A DNA stretch of 64,000 nucleotides from Plutella xylostella. Its lineage: Eukaryota > Arthropoda > Insecta > Lepidoptera > Plutellidae. The DNA is taken from contig NC_063997.1 in the NCBI RefSeq assembly GCF_932276165.1, positions 6,148,001 to 6,212,000 of the forward strand, given 5' to 3'. The notes under the pieces are model-generated. The model worked only from the letters and a program-made list of their open reading frames with translations, ran no database searches and was not told the origin of the DNA. Made by a program: the position numbers and the translations under genes. Below, piece by piece: positions 45,648-60,600 of this stretch (within the stretch, counting starts at the first letter, position 1; each line of letters opens with the position of its first letter).

Positions 45648-48600
45648 ATGAAGTGCCTGTTCATAATTTTGTTTATATTTTGGTCCTCCGGTTGTGGATC
45701 AGTTTTGAACGAAGACAAGGTAAGAGACGTGGGATTCATGCCGACCGCTGCTTTGTTGTTGCGACGCAAATGGTTATTTAATTGAGTGTATAATTAATGT
45801 AGTGTGAAATGTGTAATTTAACTTTTATAGGAAAGTACAGAGGTGTCGCAGGCGTTTGATGACCGCCCCCTGTTGTTTGCCACTTTGGGGGGCGGCATGG
45901 TGGCCGTAGAACCTCTCACTGGCAGTGTTATTTGGAAACTCAAAGATGGTAAGTTACACCTACCTCAGCATAATAAATATAGTACACTCATCATCATCAT
46001 GTCCTCCACACCGTATCCGGAGACGGCAAATCCTGTATGTTCAATCCGGATTGTTGTTTTGGTGGGCTCTGATGTGACTTGCAAAGCCAAACTTCGTCTT
46101 GAAAACACAGCTACTAGGCGCACAGTACAGTTGGCCAGACAATTTGTATGTGTAGTTGTAGGAGGGCTTTGGTCTAGTTTTCCGTGCTTGACGGAATATA
46201 GTAGGTACACTAAATTTATAATGTACCCCTGCGATAACCTGCTAGAGAAAATATTTACCAGACTACACAAAATCCTTTGCAAGCACAAAATACCCTTCCA
46301 ACCTTGTCTTTTTTATTTTTGTCATTTTTTAAGTGTTCCTTCATTGTTTTATGTATGTGTTTTTTGTCTTTTATCACCTGGAAGTCTTGTTGATTGAGGA
46401 TGAGCTGATTGCTGATAGAACCTGAAAACAAAATAATAATATGTACCTACCTATAGTCTGCTTTGCTTCACCAACTTTTGATAATAGTACATATTTGAAT
46501 ACTTCATGTTTGTAAATGAATACTATATTTACTTTCATTATAGAATATCTTATTATATTATCGATTATGATTTAGGGTTAGAAATCTACATAAAACATAG
46601 TTAGTCATCAAATTAGGCCAAGATAGGCTTATCAATTAAATATTGATTAAGATTAGAATTTATCTATGGGTTATTTTCCTAAGCATATAGTAATCAATAG
46701 AATCATTGTAGAAATCAGTGTACCTCTCAATAAATAGTTTAATATGTTAATTGTATATTTTACCAACCAAAAACAATGTTATAAGGTTGTAAAACTTTTA
46801 CTTTAGTAACCAAACATAGTACCAATAAAATACCTATTTGTACAACTGTTGGATGTTCCTGTTAAGATAATATTTGGTGATTAATTATTTATCATGGTAA
46901 CTGATTTATAAACTGCCAGATGGCCATGTTTTATATTACAATTCTCTTTCCCATGAACCATATCAGTTACGCTAATCACCTTATCACATTTATTTTAAAG
47001 CTAAATAGAATATTCTTGTAACATGGCACTCAACTTAAAAAGTTATCCTGTGGGAATTTGTGAAAACTTTGTTCAAAACTATCTTCTCAAAAAATCATAA
47101 CAAAAATACAATATAACTTTGATGGCATTGTAAATTAAACATTCATATGAGTACTGTCTAATATATTCATAATTATTAAACAATCAAGTAACCTTTTCAG
47201 AGCCAGTAGTAAAAGTACCCAATCAAGATGCAAATCTGATGCCCCAATTCTTGCCGGACCCCCGCCACGGGTTCCTTTACATGTACGGTCCTCGAGGAGA
47301 CCAGCAGATGCTGAAGAAGCTCCCCTTCACAATCCCAGAGCTGGTGGCCAACGCTCCGTGTAGGTCCACTGACGGTATTCTGTATACGGGGAAGAAGAGT
47401 GACACCTGGTTTATGCTCGACCCTTTGACTGGGTCGAGGGAACAGGTTTCAGGTGAGAAGGGTTGTAATGCTAGCAATCAAATAAATATTGTTGTGAAAA
47501 TACTGAAACTCGTATAATGGTCAATGGTTCTCTTGTCTATATTTGTTCACCACATTTTCTAACTTTGCATACAATTAAATAAAGTATATTTGTCAACCAC
47601 AACTTCATGCTCCAGTTCCTGATCTCTAAACTTCCTCCCACAGGGTTCGACAAATCCAAGATATTCAACACCCAGGGTGATGACGACAACACATGCGTGC
47701 CGGACAAGAAGCGCGGGGTCTACGTGGCTCGCACCGAGTACAACATACTCATGCATGACTCCAAGAACGAGAACCAGAAGTGGAATGTCACGTTCTTTGA
47801 TTACACTTCGCATGCTATGGCTAAGGACATGCTGAATGATTATGGTGAGTTTTTAAAGTACGGTCATTCTAGTTAGTGTGTGGTGATAGTTCCTGTACCT
47901 TCTCTGGACTTCGACTTCAATGGAACCCTTGTATATTGTAGCGCGCTCCTTACTCTCGACAAAACAACATGAGACGCAGCGAATATGAGAGTGATTTATT
48001 CGGTGACCTATTCCGCAGAGCTTGCCAGTAGTTTTAATAGTAAATGTAGTTTTGTTGAGACCCGAGACAAAACCTCTTCGTAGAGAGTATGAAGGGCCTT
48101 ATCACTCTAATTGAAAAGTAATTTGGCCCCCACCATGCTGGTATAATCTGGGTTGGTTTCTTTATGATATTTTCCGTCACCCGTATCACATTTACCCGTA
48201 TAAATAGAAGGAGACATTAAACATAATGAGTCGGTTCCTATTAAAATATATTATTGTCGTAGCTAGCTAAGTAGGTACTTAAAGAAAACTAGGTAGCAAC
48301 ACAAGTGAATACACACACGATTTCGACACAATTTGTAAAGAGGTGGATTAGCCAACCGAATTACTTGACGCGAGGTGAGAGTACCTACCTATACCAATCG
48401 TACTCCAATATTGGTACAACGGTTGGACGGTCGTGTTTGTTTTCCGGAAATTATATTAGCAGCAAAAACTCTACTCAAATTGAAAATTCAGAAAAGTTAT
48501 ATCTGGAAACCTATTTACCTATGATTTATACTGGTAGCTATAGGAGTTAAATAAAAGTGGAACAAATGTATCAGTACTGAGAGCCGAGATTTATTTAACT

Positions 48601-51600
48601 GATACCGACCATTATAATGTTGTTATAAACAATATAATTTATGACCTTCTGTAACTAATTTTACAGTAATTCCACCATGTCCAATGTACCTTCATGATTA
48701 CAATTCACATCTAACTGGATTGCGCAAAAATCAAAAAAGTCTAATATTTTTTCAAATTGCAAAAACCACCTGCCTACCCACCAAGGCCGCACGTAGGTTT
48801 GGAATAGTTTGGATTGATTAAGAAACCACTCTTCAGATATGAGTACCGATATGTACTCGTAAATTGTTATCGATGATCAACTATTCATGTACGACTGTAA
48901 ATGGTCTATAATTATCTTTTCTATACACATCTCGAGAGCACCTACCTCAGTTCAACGTCTCCTGAACTTGTGAATCATACATACATGCACACAAGACATT
49001 GACCTGCCGTCGCCAAACTTATCTAATACAAATTGAATGCCAAGGTCAGGCAGTCTCCTCTGTGATATTTCTTACCTTATTGTTTAGCAGTTAGTAACTA
49101 AACTAACTTGCCAATCGGTAAGTTAGTAAGTGAATGTACTTAAAGGGATATACTAGGATGTAACGTTTTATTCCCAACGTAGTAATAGAGTTCTAACTGA
49201 CTCAACTCTTCTTTTATATCAAATACCACCATACAATATTTTTAACAGTTCACACTAATACGAACCGAAACAGATTGAGTAGACATAAATAAATAAATTC
49301 ACATCGAACGTATTAGCCGCACACATGGGCCAACACGTGGTAGGTAATTTCGTTATCATTATCGGTCGTAGCTTTAAAACATTCCGACAGATGATTGAGT
49401 GTAATTTCATTTTACATGAGTGGTGTGCATGAAAATGCTGTTGTGTAGCGTATATCTTGATACAAACGATGCCTTATCGCTTACCCATAAATAACATTAT
49501 GTAGGTTAAAACTGCACACTATTTTTCAGCTTTCTTTAGGGGGTTCTTATTTATCTATTGGCGTTCTTTGAGAGAGGCCTACCATGAACAGCAGTGACAT
49601 TTGCTGCCCAATTATCCCCTTGAGTACTCTTGCCTCGAACTTGTTTACAGTTCATAATTTCCATGTGGGCGTTTGGTTAAGTAAATTTTAGTCACACTGC
49701 TAAACTAAAATATATCTGAATCTCTTTTAGTATACCTTTAGAGGTCATCGGATTGATTACAGTCAATAGGTAGTTGGTGATGATAAATAATAAAACATCT
49801 ATTCAGAACCTTCTAGCACGAAACCTTGACAATAAGCAGATTACAACACAATCTCTTTGACCGACTGCATTATCAAGTTATTTGCCTACTAAAAATACTA
49901 CTCTTTCCAGGTATAATACATTTCACGTCAACATCAAGTGGACGTGTGATGTCGTTCAACCGTAAGACCGGAGATCTAGTGTGGGCCCTAAACTTTGAGA
50001 CGCCGGTGGTGGCGGCGTACTTGTTAGACAGAGATGGCCTTATATCTGTCCCCTTCAACTCTATAGGCGATGACACGCTCGACCACATCATGGAAGATGC
50101 GTCGACGTTGAGGAACGGTCAGGGAATCAAGAATTCCAATATTGAATTGTTGTGAGTACCTTTTGGATTGTTAATAAATTTTAGGGGTTTTTGCTTCAGA
50201 AAGTATGAGTTATTTGATGCCAAATACCCTTGTATTTTAATAAAATTAGTGTTTTATACTTTTATAGCAGCATGGCCTTTTCTAGCAGTTTCTAATAGCT
50301 TATTTCATTTGCAGCCCTACATTGTACATAGGTGAACATAATCATGGCTTGTACGCACTATCGTCTTTAGTCGACAAAAACACAATCACCATATCAACGG
50401 GCCACACAGCGCCGCTTCTACTCGAAGGACCAACCACTGAGACGAAAAAACAAGAGAGCAAATACGAGCCAATCACAAATGTGCATTACAAACTCAACGA
50501 CCTCAACCTCCATGTTTCGGCGCCATATTTGCTGCTGGGACATTATAAGGTGCCAGAATTAACCACTGCTTGGCTGCCACAGATTCCAAACACGAATGTT
50601 CTCAACCTGCGTGATTCTCAGAATAATAACATAAAACTGATAAACGGTCAAGTGCAAACAGATTCGGAGAGAGACAAAGATGTTGAAAACGAGACCAATC
50701 TTAAATCCAACTTGATATCTGTATCGGTTCAAACTGATGACTTATTCGTCGGGTTTAGTTTCCGACCGAGCATCTGGTACAAGCAGGGGTACATCTGGCT
50801 TCACCAGCAAGAGAATAAAGGCCTCAAAGTGGCTCTTATAGTACTAGTGGGACTGGTCATTACACTCTTCTGGTACTTGAGATATCAGGTAAGTTTATCA
50901 TTTCTACGTTCATTAGATACAAATATTTATTGTGTCACGATAGTTGCCATTATGATAACTGCCATCATCACAGTATTGATTATTCTATTCTTTGTATATT
51001 GCAATTTCCTATGTTATTTAGGTAGGTATGACAAATCAAAGCTTATTCCTAGAAATCTGCGTCTCACGACTTTCTTAATGTCTTGATGACGCAAGTAGGT
51101 AGTATTGTATTAGTGAATGAATTAATTGGCTTCGTTTGGTTCACGGATAAAAGTGTACCTTGTGTAGTAAATTACCTTATTAAGGGGATCCCTAAAGCTA
51201 AAATGCTAAAGTCGGCTTGATATACTTGATTAGATTGGAAAAACGGTGGCTTCTATCACATTGATAAAAATATATTTTGTAGCAGAGGGTATACTGATCA
51301 TGTTAGTTGCTTATAAATTGGTGCAGGATTATAATAAGTATGTTAAAAAAAATTGCAAACACACCATGTCTTTTGCCATTTTTTTACTTATTATGAAAAA
51401 ACCCTCGAAATCAGAGGGCCCATTTTCATGGAATCTTATATGTATGTGTAGGTAATTAAATTCTTAACAAAGTTACCTTAAAGAGTTGGATTTAATGGAC
51501 CAGAAGTCAACTTTTTTTGCAAAAAACTAATAAATTCCGGTTTAAAAATGATGACACCGTGACAGATTTCAGATTTCATCAGTCGTCGCCCTGGTGGTGG

Positions 51601-54600
51601 CCTGTTAGGAGCGATACCCACGCCATTTTATTTTTTATCAAATATTTCACAAAAACTGATTAAATCAACAAATTATGACTACAAGTATTATAATACATAT
51701 GCATTTGCTATGGAAAGTTAATTTTCTAATCATTTTAGATGCAGAAAAGCCGAAAATTCTTAGAAAACATTTCGCCTTTTCGATTTGTTTACATTTTTTA
51801 CTATAGAGTTACAGATGCATAGATAAAGGTAAACATTGCACATAATGACACTTATTAGATTCTCCGAATAAGAACTATACGGTCAATGCAGTATGCCAAA
51901 GCGCGAGCCTGTTTATATTCTGAGGGGTAATTTATTTTATTTTAACGGTTGTGTATGGTAGGTAAGCTACACAATATACAGGGTGTTGAAAAGTAAGTTC
52001 ATAATTTGTTTTATTTGAAACCAAAAACCGTAGTTAATTAAAAATATATATATTTTAAGATGTGGCAGTCTGTACACTACAGGTTGTTAAAAATAAGTAA
52101 GTATTTTTAAAAATTGAAGATCTAAAATTTACATAATTTTTTAAATCTATTTAACAAGCTTTGCAAAAAAGCGGTTAAGTGCGACTGTATCTCGCCATGA
52201 AAAAAATGAAATGTTTACTGTAGCTATGAATTTTATGCGTTACAAGTGGAATAAAATACCGCATAATATTATGTACAACTATGTAAGAGCCTAGTTTTTA
52301 AAAAAAAACTCATAAGAAAATATTAAATACACAGGTTTTTTAACCCCTGAAGGAAATAGAGGGGTGTTATAAGTTTAAAGTAAGAGCTGAATTTTTTTTT
52401 TAAATTAGGGTGATAGGTAATGTATATTTTTAATGATTTTTTCAAATAGATAAATGTTATACCATTTTTAAATTGCCATAAAATTACTTATAGTTATAGT
52501 TATAGAAAAGGGCAGGGCTACCAGTGCCCATTCGCCACTGCAACCTAAAAGATCTATAAATTATGACTCCCCATGCCGAGTCTCACTCTACAGGCCCAGG
52601 TCTTTTATAAACCTGATATTACCTATACAGGATGTTGCAAAAAGGGTATACTGTGCCGAAAGGGTTTGACTCAGGGGTTATTCTGAACAACTTTTGTTCT
52701 CCAAGTTTTGGAAATTCTCGAAAAATAAATTCGGTCTCTATAGTAAAAAGTCACGTGATCGAATAAGTTTCTATGTAAAAGGTTTTGTTACGTGAATTTT
52801 CAAAATTGTAGAAGAAAAGTGGATCAGAATGGCACCTAAATCCACTTTTGGCTAAGCTTTATACCCTTTTTTCAATACCTTGTATAAAATATCGTCAGCG
52901 TCACCTTAGATCGTAATCATCGTAACTCCTCGTGACCAAATTTTAGAGGAGACAAAAATACTGTTTTATTTGTAGTTCTAGTTGGCATACTACCCACCTA
53001 AAGTTTTTTTTAACTAGCCTAAAAATGATTTGTTTAGACAGTCTATCTTCCTGTTCAACCGCAGCCTGAGTGCCAGTGACTCAATGACTGAAAGGAGGCC
53101 ATTAGTGCTCCTAAATAAATAAAGCAGGCCTGTAGATTATCTTTCAGTGTACCGACACATCTGATTGCTGTAAGAGCCTGATAAGCTCTTCGAACGAGTC
53201 ATACCTCTGTGGTGGTACGGTTTCGACCTTTCGGACAGTCAGTTTGGCATCCGAAATGCGGATTCGAATAGTGGGTACAATACTTTGCGTTCGTTCACTG
53301 TCGGAGCAGGATAAGAACCACGGGCGAGTTGTTGCGCTGGCTGTTTGCTTAAAAATAGTAACCGCGTTCAACTCTATCCCCTAGAGGGCGAACCTTTAGG
53401 GCGGCTCTTGTATACCATCACTTGTCTTCTTATCTGCAGAAAATTGACAGAGGTCATACGTGTCTAACAAGTACATTAAGGATGCGAAAAGAGAGGGTTT
53501 GTTTTCACTGAAGAAGTTCAGTTGCGGAGTTCCACAGCGGTAGGTCTTGGACCCCTCTGCTGTGGAACTTGGCATACAACGCGGTCCTGCAAATCAAGCT
53601 CGCAAACGGCGTTAGCACAGTGCATTTTTCTAATGTCACACAGGTCGTGAGGTAGGCTGAGAGCCTCCTTCGGGGATGACATCCCAATGATTCATTACGA
53701 AAAAATTGCTGCAGCTGTGCTCGCCATGCAGTGCATGGGCTACTTCCGAATCTGGGGGGCTGTTGCAAAGGAGTCCGTTGCCTCTATACGGTACGGGTTC
53801 CGTGCGATCTATGATCCTTCCGGGAGCACCTGTCTTGTCAAGTCGAAGAGAATGGCTCGTATTCGACGCAACCTGCAGTACTGGTGGGATTGGTTGGAGG
53901 ACAGGACAGCAGGAAGCTGCAGCAGCCGTCATGCTGTGATTCGACGCATAGATGCAAAAAAAAGTTGAAAGTAACTTCATGTTAATAAAATATTAGATCT
54001 TAATTTAACAACATAACATTGCAAAAAAAAATTAACATTGTTGAGTATGTTATTGTAATTTACTAAAGTAGTAATAAAAACAAAGGCTTATTGCATAGTT
54101 TTCGTTCACGTTCGCCTACATCGCACGTTGTATATGAGAATAAAGGGTATAATTACTAAGTTTTCTTGTTTAAAAATCACGGTTTGGGGTTTAGAGGAAA
54201 ACAAATGGTAAAATGCGGAATACAGTTTTTTTTTTTTCGAATAAAGAGGAAAACATGTGAATTCAAAAAACGTTTCTATTGACACCAAAGAGTACTTTTC
54301 GCCGAGAAAAGTGGAGTTACAATGTTTGCGATCTAAAGTGATGATAGAACTAGAACTTATTTTTTCAGTTCACCTGCTGTTGAGTGAAATCGTAATTAGG
54401 TAAATGACTCCTTGACATGAAAATAACTTTTTTTTAATAATCGTTATAACAAAACCGTTTTTTTTAATACAGCAATATTTGTAGGTGTACTTACAGTGAG
54501 CAAAAGAGCGCAGCAAGGTGTAAATTTTTTGGTTTTTAAGAAACAAAAATATTATTTCTATCATATCCCAAATACACATAAGTACTTAAAAAAAAAATAC

Positions 54601-57600
54601 ACACTCTCGCCTTGTACTAATGTACTCCCTTGCGGGGGTACTTACATGTTATTATTTTTCTGGTGACCTCCCCATATCCCTTTGCCAGCTACGTAACCTT
54701 TTGTGACACCCTGTATATGCAGAGTTCTGCAAACTACTGTTCTGCTTTTGAAACACCAAAAAAAAACAGGTCGTCTAACGAAAAGGTCACGTGACCAAAA
54801 AAAAATTATATGAAGAAGCGTTTTTTTCATGAATATAAAAAATTACGTAGGATAAAAGTTTTTCAGAGTGACGCCTGAGTAACGCCCTTTCGGCTAACTA
54901 TACTTTTTTTATTACACGGGGGCAGAGTTTAATACAACACCCTGAACTATTAAACTCTGATAATATTTTCGCGATTTTTTTACATTCTGATTTCATTTCC
55001 TGGCTTAGAAATAACATCAATAACATGCTGCACACGTAGGTTTCGGCATAGTATTAAACCCTTTTTGCAACAACCTGTATAAATATCGGCACGGGTACGA
55101 CTTTATATATAATTAATTATTAAATATTAAAAATACTTTCAAATAAAAATAAATATTTTCGTATCACAAAACAATATTACTTACTTAGTATATTTTTAAC
55201 AAAGTGGCATGTCTTCACTTTTATGTTTTCGAGTACTATGTTAAAATTTCATGTCATTGTCCGTAGAACGCCCCGCATACCTCAACCCCCCCTCACTAGA
55301 TTTGACAGATTCTGATTTTCTTCCAGCTTTAGTGACAGCCTTAAGCGAGAAATGTGATTTATTATCAGCCAATTATGCATGCAATATTACCTAGCGATAA
55401 ATTGTTTTCCACATTAAGTTTATCTGCAACATAATATGTAGGTCAGCATGTGAAAGTGACTTATTTCTCATTGTAAAAATATTTGTTGACATTGTTTTTT
55501 GATGAATATTGCGATAAATTTGAGCAATATTGTATTGTGACCTAGCCTAATAATATTAGGTCACCCGTCTAGGTCACAAGGTATTATCAATGTAGCCGTC
55601 TATTTCGAGCAAGCCAATCAGAAATAATTATACGCTTATCAGAAAAGCTACTTACATAATTTGATAATAATTATAGACCTGTCCTTCTATTATTATGATT
55701 GCAGTCTTCTCTCTTTCTCTATTTAACCCCTTTATAGGGCATTTTTTTATTTCTTTTAACCGATAATGTTCAAAATAACGGGGACATTCATGTTCCCCCG
55801 AGAGATCGGTCTAATCCAATTTTGTATATTATTAGTATAAGTCACGTAAGTAGTCCGCAAAGGCATGTTTGGATATTAAAAAAATATTATGTAGCTGTAT
55901 GAATATGTCTTAAAACATTCCATTGGCTGTTTATGTATCGATATTTATCTGTTTTCTAACGCAAGTAATAATTTTCTATAAAACATTCCAGGCTCGAGAA
56001 TTCCAACAGTTATCCCAGGGCGGCTCCCGAGGGTCAAACACATCTACTTCTTCGCACGGGGAGATCACAGGTCAGCTGGAAGACATCGGCGACGGAGTGG
56101 TTAAGATCGGCAGAATCACCTTCAATACTGACCAAGTGCTGGGCAAGGGCTGTGAAGGGACCTTTGTTTATAGGTAAGTGAATAGGACTGTGCTTGTTAA
56201 ATCATTATCCCTTTCAAAATGCTTATTTTGTCAGAATAGCCTATTAAATTGGGACTAACATAACACTCTGGCGAAAAGTGGGTGCAGCAATGCACCTCTG
56301 CCTACCCCGCAAGGGAGTACATTAGTACAAGGAGTGAGTGTGTGTGTGTGTGTTTTAGCCTAATGGCTGCATATCAAAGTCTTCGATGAATATGCATAGA
56401 TCACCTCATGTCATAATCGATTAAAAGGCATAATGAAAGAAAGAAAATACATTTATTTCACACACACACGGAAACAACACAAAAATAAATAATAGAACAA
56501 ATAATAAAAAAGGTAAAGGAAGATGAGCAAGGCTGTTGCTTCCCGGTGCAGAAACGGGTTCTAGCTCAGCTTGGTGCTATGATAAACCATAGCGCTGGTT
56601 TTCAGCTAGAACCCTAATGAGATATTTAGTGCCACAAATGTACATAATAAAATAATCTACTATACCTACACATGAGCAACAATCCAACAATCCCATGTGA
56701 ATCGCCTGCTAAGGCTTCAAAAATAAACCTATAGGTAGACTAATCTAAGAATTCCACCGTGAAAGTTTTTAACACAATGTTACATAACTGTATTGCCTTT
56801 CTTTTCCAGAGGAACATTCGACAAGCGCTCCGTGGCAGTAAAACGACTGCTGCCCGAGTGCTTCACGTTCGCCGACCGCGAGGTGTCGCTGCTGCGCGAG
56901 TCGGACGCGCACGCGCATGTAGTCCGCTACTACTGCACCGAGCGCGACAAGCAGTTCCGGTCAGTGTAGCCACGTTGTGTATCAACATTACATATACTAT
57001 AGTGATAGACTACGACCGCGAGGTGTCGCTGCTGCGCGAGTCGGACATGTAGTCCGCTACTACTGCACCGAGCGCGACAAGCAGTTCCGGTCAGTGTAGC
57101 CACGTTGTGTATCAACATTACATATACTATAGTGATAGACTACGACCGCGAGGTGTCGCTGCTGTAGTCGGACATGTAGTCCGCTACTACTGCACCGAGC
57201 GCGACAAGCAGTTCCGGTCAGTGTAGCCACGTTGTGTATCAACATTACATATACTATAGTGATAGACTACGACCGCGAGGTGTCGCTGCTGCGCGAGTCG
57301 GACATGTAGTCCGCTACTACTGCACCGAGCGCGACAAGCAGTTCCGGTCAGTACATACTAGTATTGTTACATCGTCTGTGAAGTAGTGAAAAAGTTCCAG
57401 TGACATATATAACTGCAAGGGCAGCTGGAAGTTTTTCTTTGTTCACGAGTCATTTATCCGAACTGTGTGCCCTTATCTTATTATTGATGCACAGTCCATA
57501 CTATACCATAACTTAGAGCCCTGCCTCACTCGGACGGTATCCAACTAGTTAATCCACCTTACCAAAAGCCTCACTTGGCTTGGCAACGTCACTAAAAGAG

Positions 57601-60600
57601 CCATAGATGGATTCCGCCGTAAATGGCGACGTCGCATTGGCGTCCTAGTGAGACAGGACTCCTATTATACAGAGTGTTGCAAAAAGGGTATACTAAGGTT
57701 CTACTTTATTTCCAGCTACATAGCGCTAGAGTTGTGCTCTGCCACTCTACAAGACTACGTGGAGAAGAAGTTGGACTTTGAGTGCAACATAGACCCGGTC
57801 GAGGTGCTGCGGCAGGCCACCATGGGCCTCGCGCATTTACATTCCATGGATATTGGTGAGAGAGACTAATTTTATAAAAATTATTAGACTCTTATCTCGA
57901 TTGGTCATTGTACATTAAGAAAGTATCAGAACGAAAATGGCGGCCAACTACGCAGGTTGCATTTATGAACGAATGATACAAGAGGATTCGGATGACTATC
58001 GGCCGAGCCGCATAGCTCCAAGGGGATAAAATATTATGTTGAGCTCTATTATTGAATATTGTTGTTCTAATTCCTATAACTTGGGTAGGTCTTTCTCCAG
58101 CAGTGCGATACAAAGAAGGCTACATAAAAAAAAAATTACCTATAACACCCCCGAAATGCAGTATGTATCCACCAAACTCCCATCATTATTAATTATTTTT
58201 ATTGCACAAAAAAGTTATGTTTATGTTTAATTGAGGCCTATAATTAAATGACATAATTACTTTCCAGTCCACCGCGACATAAAGCCACACAACGTGCTCC
58301 TATCAATGCCGTCGGGCGCCGGTGAGGTGCGGGCCATGATCTCGGACTTCGGTCTCTCGAAGAAGCTCAACATTGGACGAGTCAGCTTCTCCAGGAGGTC
58401 GGGGATCACCGGCACTGACGGCTGGATCGCGCCGGAGATGATCAATGGGGAGCGAACCGTGAGTATTATGTTACAAAGTTAAATGTGAAACAAAGTGAAA
58501 TAGCATAATTCTGATTAAATTACTGCGAAAGAGAAACAAAGTCTTTACGGCGCAAGAACGATTTTTTCTACAAGAAAAGCAGGTGCTTTTTAGTTCCGCT
58601 TTATTTTTCACGCCCTGTGTGGCTGTATGTATTACTGTGTACCGTGTGGTTGTGAAAACTATACCTTCTTTTGTTTCCTGAACCTCTGTTTATGTGTTTC
58701 AGACGACATCAGTGGACATTTTCTCTCTGGGATGTGTGTTTTACTATGTGCTGTCTAAAGGACAACATCCGTTCGGGGACGTTCTTCGAAGACAAGCTAA
58801 CATCCTAACTGGAGAATATAATTTAAGTCAAATTGAGTAAGTAACTTTCCATAAACCCTGCGATAAATGAAAACTTTAGTGTAAAGTAGAGTCAATTTAA
58901 AAGTCCAAATTTTATTATTATGTAACTTTTACAGTAATTTCAAATGTTTTGTCGTGCTTGGCTGTTAAATGTGGTTCCATCCAGTCCCGTACCGCCAATC
59001 TCTATTTTGTAATTTGTAAATCCACTATCTGCTACTCCTAGATCTACATTCAAATCTATTCCTATCCTAATAAAACATTAACCCCCCAGAGCCCTGCTAC
59101 CAGTGGAAGAGCACCTAACAACCAAGATGCTGATCCGCTCCATGCTGCACCCGCGGCCGCCGCAGCGCCCGCCGTGCGCCGCCGTGCTGAGGCACCCCGT
59201 GTTCTGGGGCAAGCAGTGCATACTCAACTTCTTGCAGGTGAGGTCCCTTCTCCCTTTACGATACGCCCGTGCGATTCTAGTCTTGGATACGACTAGTCAG
59301 TCGCCGCGAAGTATGTCACATACTTTCACAGTTTTTCCACTCTCCTAACTCGAATTGGCTTACTACCGGATGTTATTGTGTTAACGGAATGTTGGTTATC
59401 AGTAAATAATTCTGCCCCTCCACTTGACGGTTACTACACCTATATAACTAGCAACTATATTTTACAAAATGATGGTGTCATTGTGTACATCAGAAGTGAT
59501 ATATCTAGTCAATCTTATGAGCCAAAATTCCAAGATGCTAATTGCCTAGTTTCAATCATTGAATCTACTGCAATAGTTTCTATATATCGATCACCTTCTT
59601 ACAAGTCAATTGAGAATTTCCTAGATTCTCTAAGCTCGCTTCTCGGTTCACTTCTTAGATATAAAAATATTTTATTAGTTGGAGATATTAACATTGATAT
59701 TACTCCTATGACGACAGACCGGCATGCTGAGGAGTACTTAAACATGACTCATTCTTTAGGTTTCTGGCCCTCTCATACCATCCCTACAAGAGTTAACAGC
59801 TGTTTAGATCACGTGCTCGTAAGAAGTAATAATGCCACCACCACTTTAGTGATAAAGAGCTCTATAACTGATCATGATTCAATATTATTTTCACTAAAAT
59901 CTGACCTCAAAAAATTCAAACCATGTACCACTGTACCCAAAATTATCTTTCCGGCGATAAGCAAAGATCTCTCAAATTTAAATTTTAGTCCAATATTAGA
60001 TTCTAACGACTGCAACATAGCAACTGACTACCTGGTCCGGTGTATCTCGGATATAGTCACTAAAAATACTATCTACGTCAAGATACCTAGAAGAAAAGTG
60101 GTTTTAAAGCAGTGGATGACACCAGGTCTTCTTCGTTGTGTCAAACATAGAGACAAGCTACACAGTGAAGTTAGGAAGGATCCAGATAATTATCTTTTAA
60201 AACTCACCTATTCGCGGTATAGGAATTTTTGCGGGAAATTAATAAAAAAAATAAAAAGGCAGTATGATCGAAATGAACTAGAAAGTGCTAGCAATTTGGG
60301 AATCAAAAAAACATGGGAAGCTATTAACAGCATTACTCACCGTAAACCTAAAAAGGATTCTGCCCAGGACATACTGAAATCGGATAGCTCACCGACTGTC
60401 GCTGTAAATAAAACAAACTCCTTTTTCGCTAACGTAGGTAAAAATCTGGCAGAGAAAATAGCTAACCTCAATATACCTCGGCGTCATTCTCCACCAGCGG
60501 AGCTTCCAAGTTCATTTACAATGATTCCAACTGACCAATTTGAAATCAATGCTACTATTGATTCCCTTAAATTACTTGGCTCAGTAGGATGGGATGGAAT

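Larger units (their letters stand above)
52628..55077. mobile_element. CAGGRTGTTGC-ended TIR element(s), nested or compound
   Basis: The left end at 52628 (CAGGATGTTGCAAAAAGGGT, then ACTGTGCCGAAAGGG) is preceded by TA. Two inverted right ends follow: one ending at 54944 (CAACACCCTG, with GCCGAAAGGG and ACTCAGG in inverse order inside it) and one ending at 55077 (TTTTTGCAACAACCTG) followed by TA. So at least two members of one family overlap or are nested. The interior holds a decayed LINE fragment. Other ends of the family are at 13138 and 57669. Confidence 0.55.
50889..55991 (+). other. Ire1 intron 6 (5.1 kb), repeat-rich
   Basis: Separates the exon with the membrane segment from the first kinase exon. 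Left part (50889-52300): nothing recognised except a solo TIR-like start CAGGGTGTTGAAAAG at 51986. A common-looking fragment with GAGGGGTGTTATAAGT lies at ~52360-52376 and is shared with 33176-33191. The middle holds the nested element at 52628-55077. Confidence 0.7.

Noticed and set aside
53144..53371. 75-codon - strand frame with VPTIRIRISDAKLTVRKVE.
   Set aside because: Looks protein-like but lies within the decayed repeat at 52628-55077; I could not link it to any family or gene, so it is probably part of a dead element.
57060..57245. Repeated - strand frames with MLIHNVATLTGTACR.
   Set aside because: Produced by the tandem copies of the Ire1 exon edge, read on the wrong strand.
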